From assembly GCA_002373375.1 (NCBI GenBank), contig DFLE01000013.1:376-47814 (forward strand): DNA of 47,439 nt, read 5' to 3'. Source of the stretch: Prevotellaceae bacterium UBA3627 (GTDB taxonomy: Bacteria > Bacteroidota > Bacteroidia > Bacteroidales > Bacteroidaceae). Position numbers and translations under genes: made by a program. Positions 31,942-40,513 of this stretch are shown here, in pieces. Under the pieces are notes generated by a model. That model was not told the DNA's origin. It worked only from the letters and a program-made list of their open reading frames with translations, and made no database searches. How positions within the stretch are numbered: the first letter of the stretch is position 1; the number at the start of each line of letters is the position of its first letter.

Positions 31942-34644
31942 ATGGCAAAGAAAGACGGCGAGCTCACGCCGATGATGAAACAGTTTTTCGACCTTAAGGC
32001 AAAGCATCCTGAGGCGCTGCTGCTCTTCCGCTGCGGCGACTTCTACGAGACCTATTGCGATGACGCCATAGAGGCCTCTCGAATACTGGGCATCACGCTT
32101 ACCAAGCGTAACAACGGCTCAAGTCAGGGCGATGCCATGGCGGGCTTCCCCCACCATGCACTCGATACCTACCTGCCACGTCTTATCCGCGCCGGACGCC
32201 GCGTTGCCATATGCGACCAGCTGGAAGACCCTAAGCTGACAAAGAAACTCGTAAAACGAGGCATCACAGAACTTGTGACACCTGGTGTGGCAATACGCGA
32301 CAATGTCCTTAACTACAAGGAAAACAACTTCCTGTGTGCCATACACTTCGGCAAGGCCGCCCTGGGACTGTCACTCATCGACATCTCCACAGGTGAGTAT
32401 CTCGTTGATGAGGGCAATCAGGAATATATAGACAAGATGCTCGCCAACTTCCAGCCAAAGGAGGTGCTCGTGGAGCGCGACTACCGCGGACAGCTCAGAC
32501 AGATGTTTGGCGACAAGCTTTGTCTCTACGAGATGGACGACTGGGCTTTCTCTGAGCAGACAGCACGTCAGCGCCTGCACTCTCACTTCAAGGTGAAGAA
32601 TATGAAGGGCTTCGGTGTAGAGAGTCTTACCGACGGCCTTATAGCAGCGGGAGCCATACTCGTATATCTCGACCAGATGCAGCAGACGCATCTCGGTCAC
32701 ATCACACAGATACGCCGCATCGACGCCAGCCGCTATGTGCGCCTTGACAGTTTCACCGTGCGTAACCTGGAGCTCAACACTCCGCTGCATGAGGGAGGCA
32801 CAGCGCTCATCGATGTCATTGACAACACCATATCGCCTATGGGAGCGCGTCTGCTTCGCCGCTGGCTCGTCTTCCCACTGAGGGAGCGCCAGAGGATAGA
32901 GGAGCGCCATGACGTGGTGGACTATTTCTTCCGCCATCCTGACTCACGCGACGTGATAGACGATGAGCTGCACCGCGTAGGCGACATGGAACGACTGGTG
33001 GCAAAGGTATCAGTGGGACGTATCACACCACGCGAGGTGGTGGCGCTCAAGGGAGCCCTCGCCGCCATAAAACCCATAAAGGTGCTGTGCACACAGAGTG
33101 ACACTACGGTGTTGCGCAGGGTGGGGGAGAACCTTGACCCTCTTGATGAACTGCGCCAGCATATAGACCACTGGATAGTGCCTGAGCCACCGTCAATGAT
33201 AGGCAAGGGACAAGTGATAGGGCAGGGCATCAACCAAGAGCTTGACGAACTGCGCCAGATAGCCTACTCAGGCAAGGACTACCTGTTGAAAATACAGGAG
33301 CGCGAGATACGCCGCACGGGCATCAGTTCGCTGAAGATAGGCTTCAACAATGTCTTCGGCTACTACCTTGAGGTACGCAACACATATAAGGACCAGGTGC
33401 CGCCTGAGTGGATAAGAAAACAGACACTGACGCAGGCCGAGCGATATATCACCGAGGAACTGAAGCAGTATGAGGAAAAGATAATGGGTGCCGAGGAGAA
33501 AATCCTCGCCCTGGAGAACAGGCTGTTCTCTGAGCTTATTGCATACCTGCAGCAGTTTACCGAACCTCTGCAACGCAACGCCCATCTGGTGGCAGAGATA
33601 GACTGTCTGCTGTCCTTCGCACGCACCGCCGTGGACCATCATTACGTGCGTCCTGTCGTTGATGACTCTCTCGTGATAGACATACGCCAGGGCCGCCACC
33701 CCGTCATAGAGGCTAACATGCCCATAGGAGAGCAGTATGTGCCTAATGACGTCTATCTTTCTGGAACATCCGGAAATGCCGGAAATGCCGGAAATGCCGG
33801 AGAGACCGGAACACCCGGAGACACTGCCACCTCAAGCCCCCAGCAAATAATAATCATCACCGGTCCTAACATGGCTGGTAAGTCGGCACTGCTACGCCAG
33901 ACGGCCCTCATAGTATTGATGGCACAGATAGGCTGCTACGTTCCTGCCGACTCTGCACGCATCGGACTGGTTGACCGTATCTTCACCCGTGTGGGAGCAT
34001 CTGACAGCCTCTCCACAGGCGAGTCAACGTTCATGGTGGAGATGACAGAGGCAGCCAGCATACTCAACAACGTGACAGACCGTTCCCTCGTGCTCTTCGA
34101 CGAGCTGGGACGCGGCACATCCACCTACGACGGCATATCTATAGCATGGGCCATAGTGGAGTATTTGCACGAGCATCAGGGCGCAAGGGCACGCACGCTC
34201 TTTGCCACACACTATCATGAGCTCAATGAGATGCAGAACCATTACCCACGCATCAAGAACTATAACGTGTCTGTAAAGGAGATTGACGGCAAGGTCATCT
34301 TCCTGCGCCGACTGGTGGAGGGCGGCTCTGAGCACTCCTTCGGTATCCACGTGGCACAGCTGGCAGGTATGCCGCCAACGATAGTGAAGCGCGCCAACGA
34401 GGTGCTCGCATCCCTTGAGAAAGAGGCTTCGCAGGTAGGTGCGGCAGGCAAGAAGGATACACGCGAAGCCCTTAACAACATGACCGAGCAGGGTGGGGGA
34501 GCACAGCTGTCTTTCTTCCAGCTTGACGACCCAGTGCTTGAACAGATACGCGATGAGATTCTCAACGCTGACATCAATAACCTCACACCTCTCGAGGCCC
34601 TGAACAAACTCAGCGAGATAAAGAAACTCGTAGGAGGAAAATAA
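31942..34644 (+). CDS. mutS: DNA mismatch repair ATPase MutS with a Gly-rich insert
   Basis: MutS finds mismatches and starts methyl- or nick-directed repair. The 900-residue protein has the mismatch-contact motif FRCGDFYETY (Phe34, Glu36), the connector and lever regions, and the ABC-type ATPase with GPNMAGKS (residues 641-648), DELGRGTSTYDG and THYHEL. It ends in a helix-turn-helix after a disordered stretch. Residues about 609-633 (SGTSGNAGNAGNAGETGTPG and on) are an insert of Gly-X-X triplets directly before the ATPase beta strand QQIIIITGPNM, where family members have only a short loop. leuS follows 68 bp downstream. Confidence 0.96.
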   Translation: MAKKDGELTPMMKQFFDLKAKHPEALLLFRCGDFYETYCDDAIEASRILGITLTKRNNGSSQGDAMAGFPHHALDTYLPRLIRAGRRVAICDQLEDPKLTKKLVKRGITELVTPGVAIRDNVLNYKENNFLCAIHFGKAALGLSLIDISTGEYLVDEGNQEYIDKMLANFQPKEVLVERDYRGQLRQMFGDKLCLYEMDDWAFSEQTARQRLHSHFKVKNMKGFGVESLTDGLIAAGAILVYLDQMQQTHLGHITQIRRIDASRYVRLDSFTVRNLELNTPLHEGGTALIDVIDNTISPMGARLLRRWLVFPLRERQRIEERHDVVDYFFRHPDSRDVIDDELHRVGDMERLVAKVSVGRITPREVVALKGALAAIKPIKVLCTQSDTTVLRRVGENLDPLDELRQHIDHWIVPEPPSMIGKGQVIGQGINQELDELRQIAYSGKDYLLKIQEREIRRTGISSLKIGFNNVFGYYLEVRNTYKDQVPPEWIRKQTLTQAERYITEELKQYEEKIMGAEEKILALENRLFSELIAYLQQFTEPLQRNAHLVAEIDCLLSFARTAVDHHYVRPVVDDSLVIDIRQGRHPVIEANMPIGEQYVPNDVYLSGTSGNAGNAGNAGETGTPGDTATSSPQQIIIITGPNMAGKSALLRQTALIVLMAQIGCYVPADSARIGLVDRIFTRVGASDSLSTGESTFMVEMTEAASILNNVTDRSLVLFDELGRGTSTYDGISIAWAIVEYLHEHQGARARTLFATHYHELNEMQNHYPRIKNYNVSVKEIDGKVIFLRRLVEGGSEHSFGIHVAQLAGMPPTIVKRANEVLASLEKEASQVGAAGKKDTREALNNMTEQGGGAQLSFFQLDDPVLEQIRDEILNADINNLTPLEALNKLSEIKKLVGGK
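33765..33842. repeat. CCGG 9-bp repeat insert in mutS
   Basis: ccggaaatg is repeated three times without change, followed by related units (ccggagaga, ccggaacac, ccggagaca). The exact repeats suggest recent expansion. The insert adds about 25 residues just upstream of the Walker A motif. Confidence 0.88.
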
Positions 34645-34645
34645 C

Positions 34646-34682
34646 TATAGGAACTATAAGAACTATAGGAACTATAGCCACT
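34646..34682 (+). repeat. 9-bp-period CTATAG repeat before leuS
   Basis: aactatagg, aactataag, aactatagg, aactatagc: four units with a 9-bp period directly after the mutS stop. The same unit occurs before the S8 protease gene. Confidence 0.8.
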
Positions 34683-34712
34683 ATCAAAAAAGAAAACCAA
34701 AACACTACATAA

Positions 34713-37625
34713 ATGGAATACAACTTCAGAGACATTGAGAAACGCTGGTTCAGCTACTGGCAGGAGCAGCAGACCTACAAAGTTACAGAGGATGAGAACC
34801 GTAAGAAGTTCTATGTGCTTAACATGTTCCCTTATCCATCAGGAGCCGGACTGCACGTCGGTCACCCCTTGGGCTACATAGCAAGTGATATCTACGCTCG
34901 CTACAAGCGCCTGCAGGGCTTCAACGTGCTCAATCCTATGGGCTATGATGCCTACGGACTGCCTGCAGAGCAGTATGCCATACAGACAGGTCAGCACCCT
35001 GAGAAGACTACAAACGATAACATCAACCGCTATCGTGAGCAGCTCGACAAGATTGGTTTCTCTTTCGACTGGAGCCGTGAGGTGCGCACCTGCGACCCTG
35101 TTTATTACAAGTGGACACAGTGGGCGTTCCAGAAGATGTATAACTCCTTCTACTGCAATAAGGAGAAGAAGGCCCTGCCTATCGAGACACTCATAAAGCA
35201 CTTTGAGACTGAGGGCAACCCTGGTCTTGACGTGGCATGCTCTGAGAATATCACCTTCACTGCCGAGGAGTGGAACTCATGGGATGAGAAGAAGAAGTCT
35301 GACATCCTCATGAACTACCGCCTTGCCTTCATGGGCGAGACCATGGTAAACTGGTGTGCTGGACTGGGCACCGTGCTTGCCAACGATGAGGTTGTAGATG
35401 GTGTCAGCGTGCGCGGCGGCTTCCCTGTAGAGCAGAAGAAGATGCGCCAGTGGTGCCTGCGTGTCAGCGCTTACGCACAGCGTCTGCTCGACGGACTGGA
35501 GACCATCAACTGGAGCGACTCTATCAAGGAGACTCAGAAGAACTGGATAGGACGTTCTGAAGGTACCGAGGTAGAGTTCAAGGTATGGAATAAGGATGAA
35601 GAGAAGAAGGATGAAGGTTTGAATGGTAATAATCCTTATTCTAACAACCATCAACCATCAACCAAATCATTCACCATCTTCACCACTCGTGCCGATACCA
35701 TGTTTGGCGTTACGTTCATGGTACTGGCTCCTGAGAGCGACCTGGTCAAGGAACTCACCACTCCTGAGCAGAAGGACGAGGTAGAGAAATACGTAAAGTA
35801 TGTGGCAGGCCGCACCGAGCGTGAGCGCCAGATAGACCATAAGGTTACGGGCGTGTTCTCAGGCTCATACGCCATCAACCCATTCACAGGCGAGAAGAAC
35901 CCTATATGGATTTCAGAATATGTGCTCGCAGGCTACGGCACTGGCGCCATCATGGCAGTTCCTGCGCATGACAGCCGCGACTATGCCTTCGCTAAGCACT
36001 TCAACCTGCCTATCATACCTCTCATAGAGGGTGCCGATGTCTCTGAGGAGTCATACGATGCCAAGGAGGGCATCGTAAGCAACTCGCCTGCACCAGGCAA
36101 GAAGAGCGTGGAGTATGACGGCGAGTCTCTGTCTCTCAACGGACTGACAGTGAAGGAGGCTATCAAGGCTACCAAGGTGTTCGTGGAGAAGCACAACATC
36201 GGTCGCATGAAGGTAAACTACCGTCTGCGCGACGCTATCTTCTCTCGTCAGCGTTACTGGGGCGAACCGTTCCCTGTATATCATAAGAACGGCATACCTC
36301 AGATGATACCTGAGGAGTGCCTGCCTATAGAGCTGCCACAGGTTGACAAGTTCCTGCCTACCGAGACAGGTGAGCCACCACTTGGCAACGCCACCGTATG
36401 GGCTTGGGACGAGGCTAACAAGAAGATTGTAGAGAACTCAAAGATAGACAACAAGAGCGTCTTCCCTCTCGAGCTCTATACCATGCCGGGCTTCGCTGGT
36501 TCTTCAGCATACTACCTGCGCTATATGGACCCTAAGAACACCGAGGCTCTCGTTGATGAGAAGGTGGACCAGTACTGGCAGAACGTTGACCTCTATGTGG
36601 GTGGTTCTGAGCACGCTACAGGTCACCTTATCTACTCACGCTTCTGGTGTAAGTTCCTCTATGACCTCGGTGTATCATGCAAAGATGAGCCGTTCCAGAA
36701 GCTCATCAACCAGGGTATGATACAGGGACGCTCCAACTTCGTTTACAGAGTAAAGGACACCAACACCTTCGTAAGCCTTGACAAGAAGGACCAGTATGAC
36801 GTAACACCTATACACGTTGATGTGAACATCGTCTCTGCCGACGTACTCGACGTAGAGGCCTTCAAGCAGTGGCGCCCTGAGTATAACAACGCAGAGTTCA
36901 TACTCTCTGACGACGGCACTTACAAGTGCGGATGGGCTGTTGAGAAGATGTCAAAGTCTATGTTCAACGTCGTCAACCCTGACATGATTGTAGAGAAGTA
37001 TGGTGCCGACACGCTGCGCCTCTACGAGATGTTCCTCGGTCCTGTGGAGCAGTCAAAGCCATGGGACACCAACGGCATCGACGGCTGCCACCGCTTCCTG
37101 AAGAAGTTCTGGGGACTGTTCTATGACCGTGAGGGCAACTGGACCGTCATCGACGACGCACCAACGGCAGAGCAGGAGAAGAGCCTGCACAAACTCATCA
37201 AGAAGGTTACGCAGGACATAGAGCAGTTCTCTTACAACACCTCCATCTCTGCCTTCATGATTGCCGTCAGCGAACTGCAGAAGTGCCACTCTAAGGCCAT
37301 ACTGAAGGACCTTGTAGTGCTCATAGCACCATTCGCACCGTTCATCGCCGAGGAGCTGTGGCATCAGCTTGGCAACGAAGGCACCGTATGCGACGCCCAA
37401 TGGCCTGTATGGGATGAGTCAAAGATGAAGGACTCTGAGATTACCATGCCGGTACAGTTCTGTGGTAAGACACGCTTTACCATGCAGGTGCCTGCCGACG
37501 CTTCAAAGGATGACGTGGAGAAGATGGCTCTTGCCGACGAGCGCACCGCCAAGTACACCGAGGGCAAGCAGATCATCAAGACCATCGTGGTACCAAAGAA
37601 GATTATTAATATTGTGGTGAAGTAA
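34713..37625 (+). CDS. leuS: Leucyl-tRNA synthetase with an insert in the editing domain border
   Basis: LeuS charges tRNA-Leu and hydrolyses mischarged products. The 970-residue class I enzyme has HVGH (residues 48-51) for HIGH and KMSKS (745-749). The editing domain contains FTIFTTRADTMFGVTFMVLAPE and VPAHDSRDYAFA, and the tRNA-binding C-terminus is complete. An insert of about 25-28 residues (residues about 291-319, Asn/Lys/Glu/Ser-rich) lies just at the entry to the editing domain. It is bounded at DNA level by an inverted repeat, GAATAAGGAT (35589-35598) and ATCCTTATTC (35632-35641). It is the last gene of the ychF-lgt-mutS-leuS run. Confidence 0.96.
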   Translation: MEYNFRDIEKRWFSYWQEQQTYKVTEDENRKKFYVLNMFPYPSGAGLHVGHPLGYIASDIYARYKRLQGFNVLNPMGYDAYGLPAEQYAIQTGQHPEKTTNDNINRYREQLDKIGFSFDWSREVRTCDPVYYKWTQWAFQKMYNSFYCNKEKKALPIETLIKHFETEGNPGLDVACSENITFTAEEWNSWDEKKKSDILMNYRLAFMGETMVNWCAGLGTVLANDEVVDGVSVRGGFPVEQKKMRQWCLRVSAYAQRLLDGLETINWSDSIKETQKNWIGRSEGTEVEFKVWNKDEEKKDEGLNGNNPYSNNHQPSTKSFTIFTTRADTMFGVTFMVLAPESDLVKELTTPEQKDEVEKYVKYVAGRTERERQIDHKVTGVFSGSYAINPFTGEKNPIWISEYVLAGYGTGAIMAVPAHDSRDYAFAKHFNLPIIPLIEGADVSEESYDAKEGIVSNSPAPGKKSVEYDGESLSLNGLTVKEAIKATKVFVEKHNIGRMKVNYRLRDAIFSRQRYWGEPFPVYHKNGIPQMIPEECLPIELPQVDKFLPTETGEPPLGNATVWAWDEANKKIVENSKIDNKSVFPLELYTMPGFAGSSAYYLRYMDPKNTEALVDEKVDQYWQNVDLYVGGSEHATGHLIYSRFWCKFLYDLGVSCKDEPFQKLINQGMIQGRSNFVYRVKDTNTFVSLDKKDQYDVTPIHVDVNIVSADVLDVEAFKQWRPEYNNAEFILSDDGTYKCGWAVEKMSKSMFNVVNPDMIVEKYGADTLRLYEMFLGPVEQSKPWDTNGIDGCHRFLKKFWGLFYDREGNWTVIDDAPTAEQEKSLHKLIKKVTQDIEQFSYNTSISAFMIAVSELQKCHSKAILKDLVVLIAPFAPFIAEELWHQLGNEGTVCDAQWPVWDESKMKDSEITMPVQFCGKTRFTMQVPADASKDDVEKMALADERTAKYTEGKQIIKTIVVPKKIINIVVK

Positions 37626-37639
37626 AGAGAGCCACCACA

Positions 37640-37808
37640 AAGAGACCCACCCTAACCCTCCCTGTGAGGGAGGGGAACCATCCGGAATAACTATCTAAAT
37701 GGTTTCCTTCCAATACAAAGAGCGTTAGGGTGGGTCTGTTTATACTGGTTAATGCACCCGGAGGGTAAAGCTCCCTCCCTCACAGGGAGGGCTGGGGTGG
37801 GTCTCTTT
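37640..37808. repeat. Inverted pair of CCCTCCC repeats between leuS and the smalltalk gene
   Basis: One copy, AGACCCACCCTAACC plus CTCCCTGTGAGGGAGGG (37643-37675), is mirrored by an inverted copy, CTCCCTCACAGGGAGGG plus CTGGGGTGGGTCT (37770-37805). A partial inverted copy (gttagggtgggtct) lies at 37724-37737. The whole can fold into a long cruciform and probably stops transcription from both sides. Confidence 0.75.
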
Positions 37809-37887
37809 ACATCACCGTCAATATACTTGTTATTGCGGTCAGAATAGCGTTAATTATCACGCTCCACTTATTGTTGATTGCTTTCAT
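37807..37887 (-). CDS. Smalltalk-type micropeptide
   Basis: This 26-residue frame runs from the ATG at 37887 (MKAINNKWSVIINAILTAI...) to a TAA at 37807-37809. A Lys/Trp-containing start followed by one hydrophobic helix matches the smalltalk peptides of Bacteroidota. These are typically encoded beside an HU-like DNA-binding gene and a cell-wall amidase or peptidase. Here it follows the HU-like gene at 37964 on the same strand. It may insert into the membrane. The function is unknown. The stop overlaps the start of the CCCTCCC repeat. Confidence 0.78.
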   Translation of the reverse strand: MKAINNKWSVIINAILTAITSILTVM

Positions 37888-37909
37888 AATAAAAAAATTA
37901 TAAGTTAAA

Positions 37910-37958
37910 GTGACCCTCCCCAACCCTCTCTGTGAGGGAGGGATAGGGTGGGTCTTTT
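37910..37958. repeat. CCCTCCC repeat between the smalltalk and HU-like genes
   Basis: A further copy (gaccctccccaacc, ctctctgtgagggaggg, atagggtgggtct) sits in the 76-bp space between two genes that are probably co-transcribed. Confidence 0.7.
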
Positions 37959-37963
37959 GTTAT

Positions 37964-38395
37964 TTACTCTCCGCCGTTCTCCTCCTTCTTGGAGTTACCC
38001 ACGGCCTTTATTACGTGGAGGCCGTTGGTGAAGGTACGGGTGAACTTACCGTTCTGCTTCTTAGCTTCGGCGAGGAACTTCACACGGAAGCCCGCCACGT
38101 TCTCGTTAGCGTTAAACTTGTCCTCGGCAACGGCGCCCTTGGTGCGGAGGTTGATAAAGAAAGTGCCAAGACCGTCAAGCTTCACCTTGTTAGAGTTCTG
38201 AAGCTCATAGTTCATGGTCTCTATCATCTCCACAAGCACCGCCATCACATCACTCTTCTTCATAGAGCAGTTTTGCTGAATGCGCTCGGCTATCTGGTCA
38301 AGGTCCACAGTGGTGGGATGCACCGCGCGGCCATACCAAAGCTTAGTTCCATTTCTACGATTGTCCTGATAAGTTACATACTGAATTGCTGCCAT
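37964..38395 (-). CDS. HU/IHF-like DNA-binding protein
   Basis: The 143-residue protein has an N-terminal extension typical of the Bacteroidota HU-like (HU-HIG) group, beginning IQYVTYQDNRRNGTKLWYGRAV. It then has the helical half (LDQIAERIQQNCSMKKSDVMAVLVEMIETM) and the beta-arm part (VKLDGLGTFFINLRTKG). It lacks the tight Pro-tipped arms of true HU, so DNA contacts may differ. It lies between the M15 peptidase and the smalltalk gene on the minus strand, a common Bacteroidota arrangement. Confidence 0.9.
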   Translation of the reverse strand: MAAIQYVTYQDNRRNGTKLWYGRAVHPTTVDLDQIAERIQQNCSMKKSDVMAVLVEMIETMNYELQNSNKVKLDGLGTFFINLRTKGAVAEDKFNANENVAGFRVKFLAEAKKQNGKFTRTFTNGLHVIKAVGNSKKEENGGE

Positions 38396-38479
38396 AGTAA
38401 TTAAAATTGAAAGATTAAAAGATTGAAAAATAAACTTCGAAATAACGTAATATCGTAATATCGAAATAACGCAAAAAAA

Positions 38480-38926
38480 CTATATCCGATAGTTTCCCTT
38501 CGCCATCCTTCGGTTCACTCGCTCAGCGGTGTAGCTGATGTGCAGGCAATGCACCCGGCCGCGGTGCATCTCCAGGAGCATCTGGTCAAAGTCAATGTTT
38601 GCCATAATGTATGCAAACATCTTCTTAGCCACCTCCGTGCTGCTCATGTGAATATCAGCTGCCTCGCCGCGCATGTGTTGCGATGTAGGCGAACCCCCTA
38701 TCTTATTATTCAGCATCGGCGAGCGGTAACCGCTTGTTATGCGTATTACGCCGAAGCGCCTTCTCAGTGGTTCCAGCACATTGATACAGAGGCTCTGCAG
38801 CGCCTCTATGTCCTCTATGCAGGGTGTGTTGTCTATGCCATACTTAATGGCGGTGGCAGAGCGCGTAAACTCCGACAGGCGGAAGTGCTCGCTTAGCTGA
38901 ATGTCTTCAATTAGTGTGTTTTCCAT
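38480..38926 (-). CDS. M15 family peptidoglycan peptidase (endolysin-like)
   Basis: This 148-residue zinc D-Ala peptidase-like protein has SQHMRGEAADI (His84 and Asp91) and VHCLHISY (His129), the three zinc ligands of the M15A family, plus ITSGYRSP ahead of them. There is no signal peptide, as in phage endolysins, so export would need a partner. In the usual Bacteroidota cassette an amidase occupies this place beside the HU-like and smalltalk genes. Here the M15 peptidase takes that role. A full promoter lies about 100 bp upstream. Confidence 0.9.
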   Translation of the reverse strand: MENTLIEDIQLSEHFRLSEFTRSATAIKYGIDNTPCIEDIEALQSLCINVLEPLRRRFGVIRITSGYRSPMLNNKIGGSPTSQHMRGEAADIHMSSTEVAKKMFAYIMANIDFDQMLLEMHRGRVHCLHISYTAERVNRRMAKGNYRI

Positions 38927-39026
38927 GTTTTTTAGTAGTTAAAGGAGTACATTGTTATACTCCATATTATTATTAAGGTTCATAAAGGTTAGGACTGTCT
39001 TCGTTATCGTTTCCTTTTTACAATTG

Positions 39027-39058
39027 CAAAGTTACTACATTTTCATGCCGAAAGCAAA
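39027..39058 (-). promoter_or_regulatory. Promoter of the M15-HU-smalltalk cassette
   Basis: On the minus strand TTTG (39058-39055), 20 bp, TAACTTTG (39034-39027). It overlaps the 3' end of the upstream gene by a few bases and leaves a leader of about 95 nt. Confidence 0.75.
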
Positions 39059-39415
39059 TCATACTATGTAGTCAGATATATACTTTCCTATGTACTTATA
39101 CCTCAGCAGCAGCGGCATACGCCTCATGCCCTTGCACTGCCTCGCCTGAGCAAGGTAGGAGGCCGGATTACGAGGCACGGCGGTATGCAACACCCTGCAA
39201 CACCTCAGCAGCAGCTCCCTGAACGTCACCGGCAGACCGTCATCGTCTCTCAGCAGCTCGCTCTCCCACAGTATATGCACCATCTCCACCAGGTCAGTCT
39301 TCGTGCCGCGCCACCTCAGACCGTCATCCTCGCTGCACTCCATCAGTTGCTTCATCTCCTCTATCACGCGCAGCTCATTGCGCATCATCAGTTCTTTCTC
39401 GTTAGCAGTAAACAT
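39059..39415 (-). CDS. Hypothetical protein resembling the RteC C-terminal region
   Basis: The 118-residue protein is helical, with no signal peptide. The central segment LRWRGTKTDLVEMVHILWESELL followed by TFRELLLRCCRVL resembles the KW.G.KTDL.EL.YAL segment of the C-terminal part of RteC, the excision regulator of Bacteroides conjugative elements. The resemblance is from memory and the N-terminal part of RteC is absent, so a regulatory role is only a suggestion. A -7 element (TAACTTTG on the minus strand at 39461-39454) lies about 40 bp upstream. Confidence 0.65.
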   Translation of the reverse strand: MFTANEKELMMRNELRVIEEMKQLMECSEDDGLRWRGTKTDLVEMVHILWESELLRDDDGLPVTFRELLLRCCRVLHTAVPRNPASYLAQARQCKGMRRMPLLLRYKYIGKYISDYIV

Positions 39416-39760
39416 TATATTAAGTTATGAGTTATGAGTTATAAATTTACTGCAAAGTTAACTTATATATATGCACAAAAAGTTCAAAACTAAAAATAAA
39501 TAGTTATACTTTCTAAAAAATTAAATAATTTTAATTAAAAAGGAGAAGCACCACAAGTAATTCCCTAAAAAAACATTAATTTTAATTTATGTACTCCGCA
39601 CTCGTAATAGAAAACGGAGGGATAATTTAATGCAATAATTCGCCACTTTCCCCATCCCTCACAGGGTTGCCCTCCCCCGCGAAACGGTGGAGAAGCAAAG
39701 CGGAGGGGGTGTAAAGACCATTGAGGGTTGGGGTGGGACTAATAACTCATAACTAACTTG
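39416..39760. other. AT-rich divergent intergenic region with a C-rich repeat
   Basis: The 345-bp gap between the RteC-like gene (minus) and the DUF4254 gene (plus) has a very AT-rich first half. From 39650 to 39740 lies a composite C-rich/G-rich repeat (ccctcccccgcg and gcggagggggtg as inverted arms, then ttggggtgggact), related to the CCCTCCC family. No gene was found. Confidence 0.55.
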
Positions 39761-40360
39761 ATGTTTACAAACAAAGCAAATGATATATTCCGTCGCGCTA
39801 TAGCCGACTATCACGAGAAAGACAACGTAGATACTCCTATGGAGAATCCTTACCGCCGTCAGTCCATTGACGCCACGCTCTACCACAAGTGTTGGATAGA
39901 CACCGTGCAGTGGCATCTGGAGGACATCATACGTGACCCAGACATTGACCCTGTGGAGGCTCTGAAGATAAAGAGAAGGATAGACAAGTCTAACCAGGAC
40001 CGCACCGACATGGTGGAGGACATAGACACATACTTCCGTGAGCTGTATCACGGCATCAAGCCGTTCCCTGACGCTACCATCAACACCGAGTCTCCGGCCT
40101 GGGCCATCGACCGCCTCTCTATCCTGGCGCTGAAGATATGGCACATGCAGGAGCAGACAGAGCGCACCGACGCTGACCCCACCCACATAGCCATCTGCCA
40201 CGGCAAGCTGGAGGTGTTGAAGGAGCAGCAGCGCGACCTCTCACTGGCCATCGACCAGCTTCTTGACGACATCGTCTCAGGACGTAAGTATATGAAGGTG
40301 TATCGCCAGATGAAGATGTATAACGACCCAGACACCAATCCGGTGTTGTATAAGAAGTAA
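39761..40360 (+). CDS. DUF4254 protein
   Basis: The start is the ATG at 39761; the TTG directly before it is not needed. The 199-residue, mostly helical, cytoplasmic protein matches DUF4254 of Bacteroidota, with LYHKCWIDTVQWHLEDIIRDP and DRLSILALKIWHMQEQ as the most recognisable parts. Genes of this family lie next to a glycosyltransferase 9 gene in many Bacteroidota, as they do here (convergent, 142 bp away). A link to lipopolysaccharide core synthesis is inferred from that pairing only. Confidence 0.88.
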   Translation: MFTNKANDIFRRAIADYHEKDNVDTPMENPYRRQSIDATLYHKCWIDTVQWHLEDIIRDPDIDPVEALKIKRRIDKSNQDRTDMVEDIDTYFRELYHGIKPFPDATINTESPAWAIDRLSILALKIWHMQEQTERTDADPTHIAICHGKLEVLKEQQRDLSLAIDQLLDDIVSGRKYMKVYRQMKMYNDPDTNPVLYKK

Positions 40361-40376
40361 TTATTTCAGAAAATCA

Positions 40377-40513
40377 GGAGTTAAGGAGTTAAGGAGTTAA
40401 GACATTACTATTACCTTTATTTGGTGGTAACATTTGTCTTAACTCCTTAACTTCTTAACTCCTTAACTTCTTAACTTCTTAACTTCTTAACTCCTTAACT
40501 CCTTAACTCCTTA
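40377..40513. repeat. 8-bp tandem repeat with 28-bp inverted arms
   Basis: GGAGTTAA is repeated three times (40377-40400) and ends in gaca. It pairs with an inverted array starting tgtcttaactcc at 40435, where AACTCCTT/AACTTCTT units run to 40513. The first 28 bp on each side match with one mismatch around a 30-nt loop. The array forms the last codons and stop of the GT9 gene and is likely a bidirectional terminator. Confidence 0.8.
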
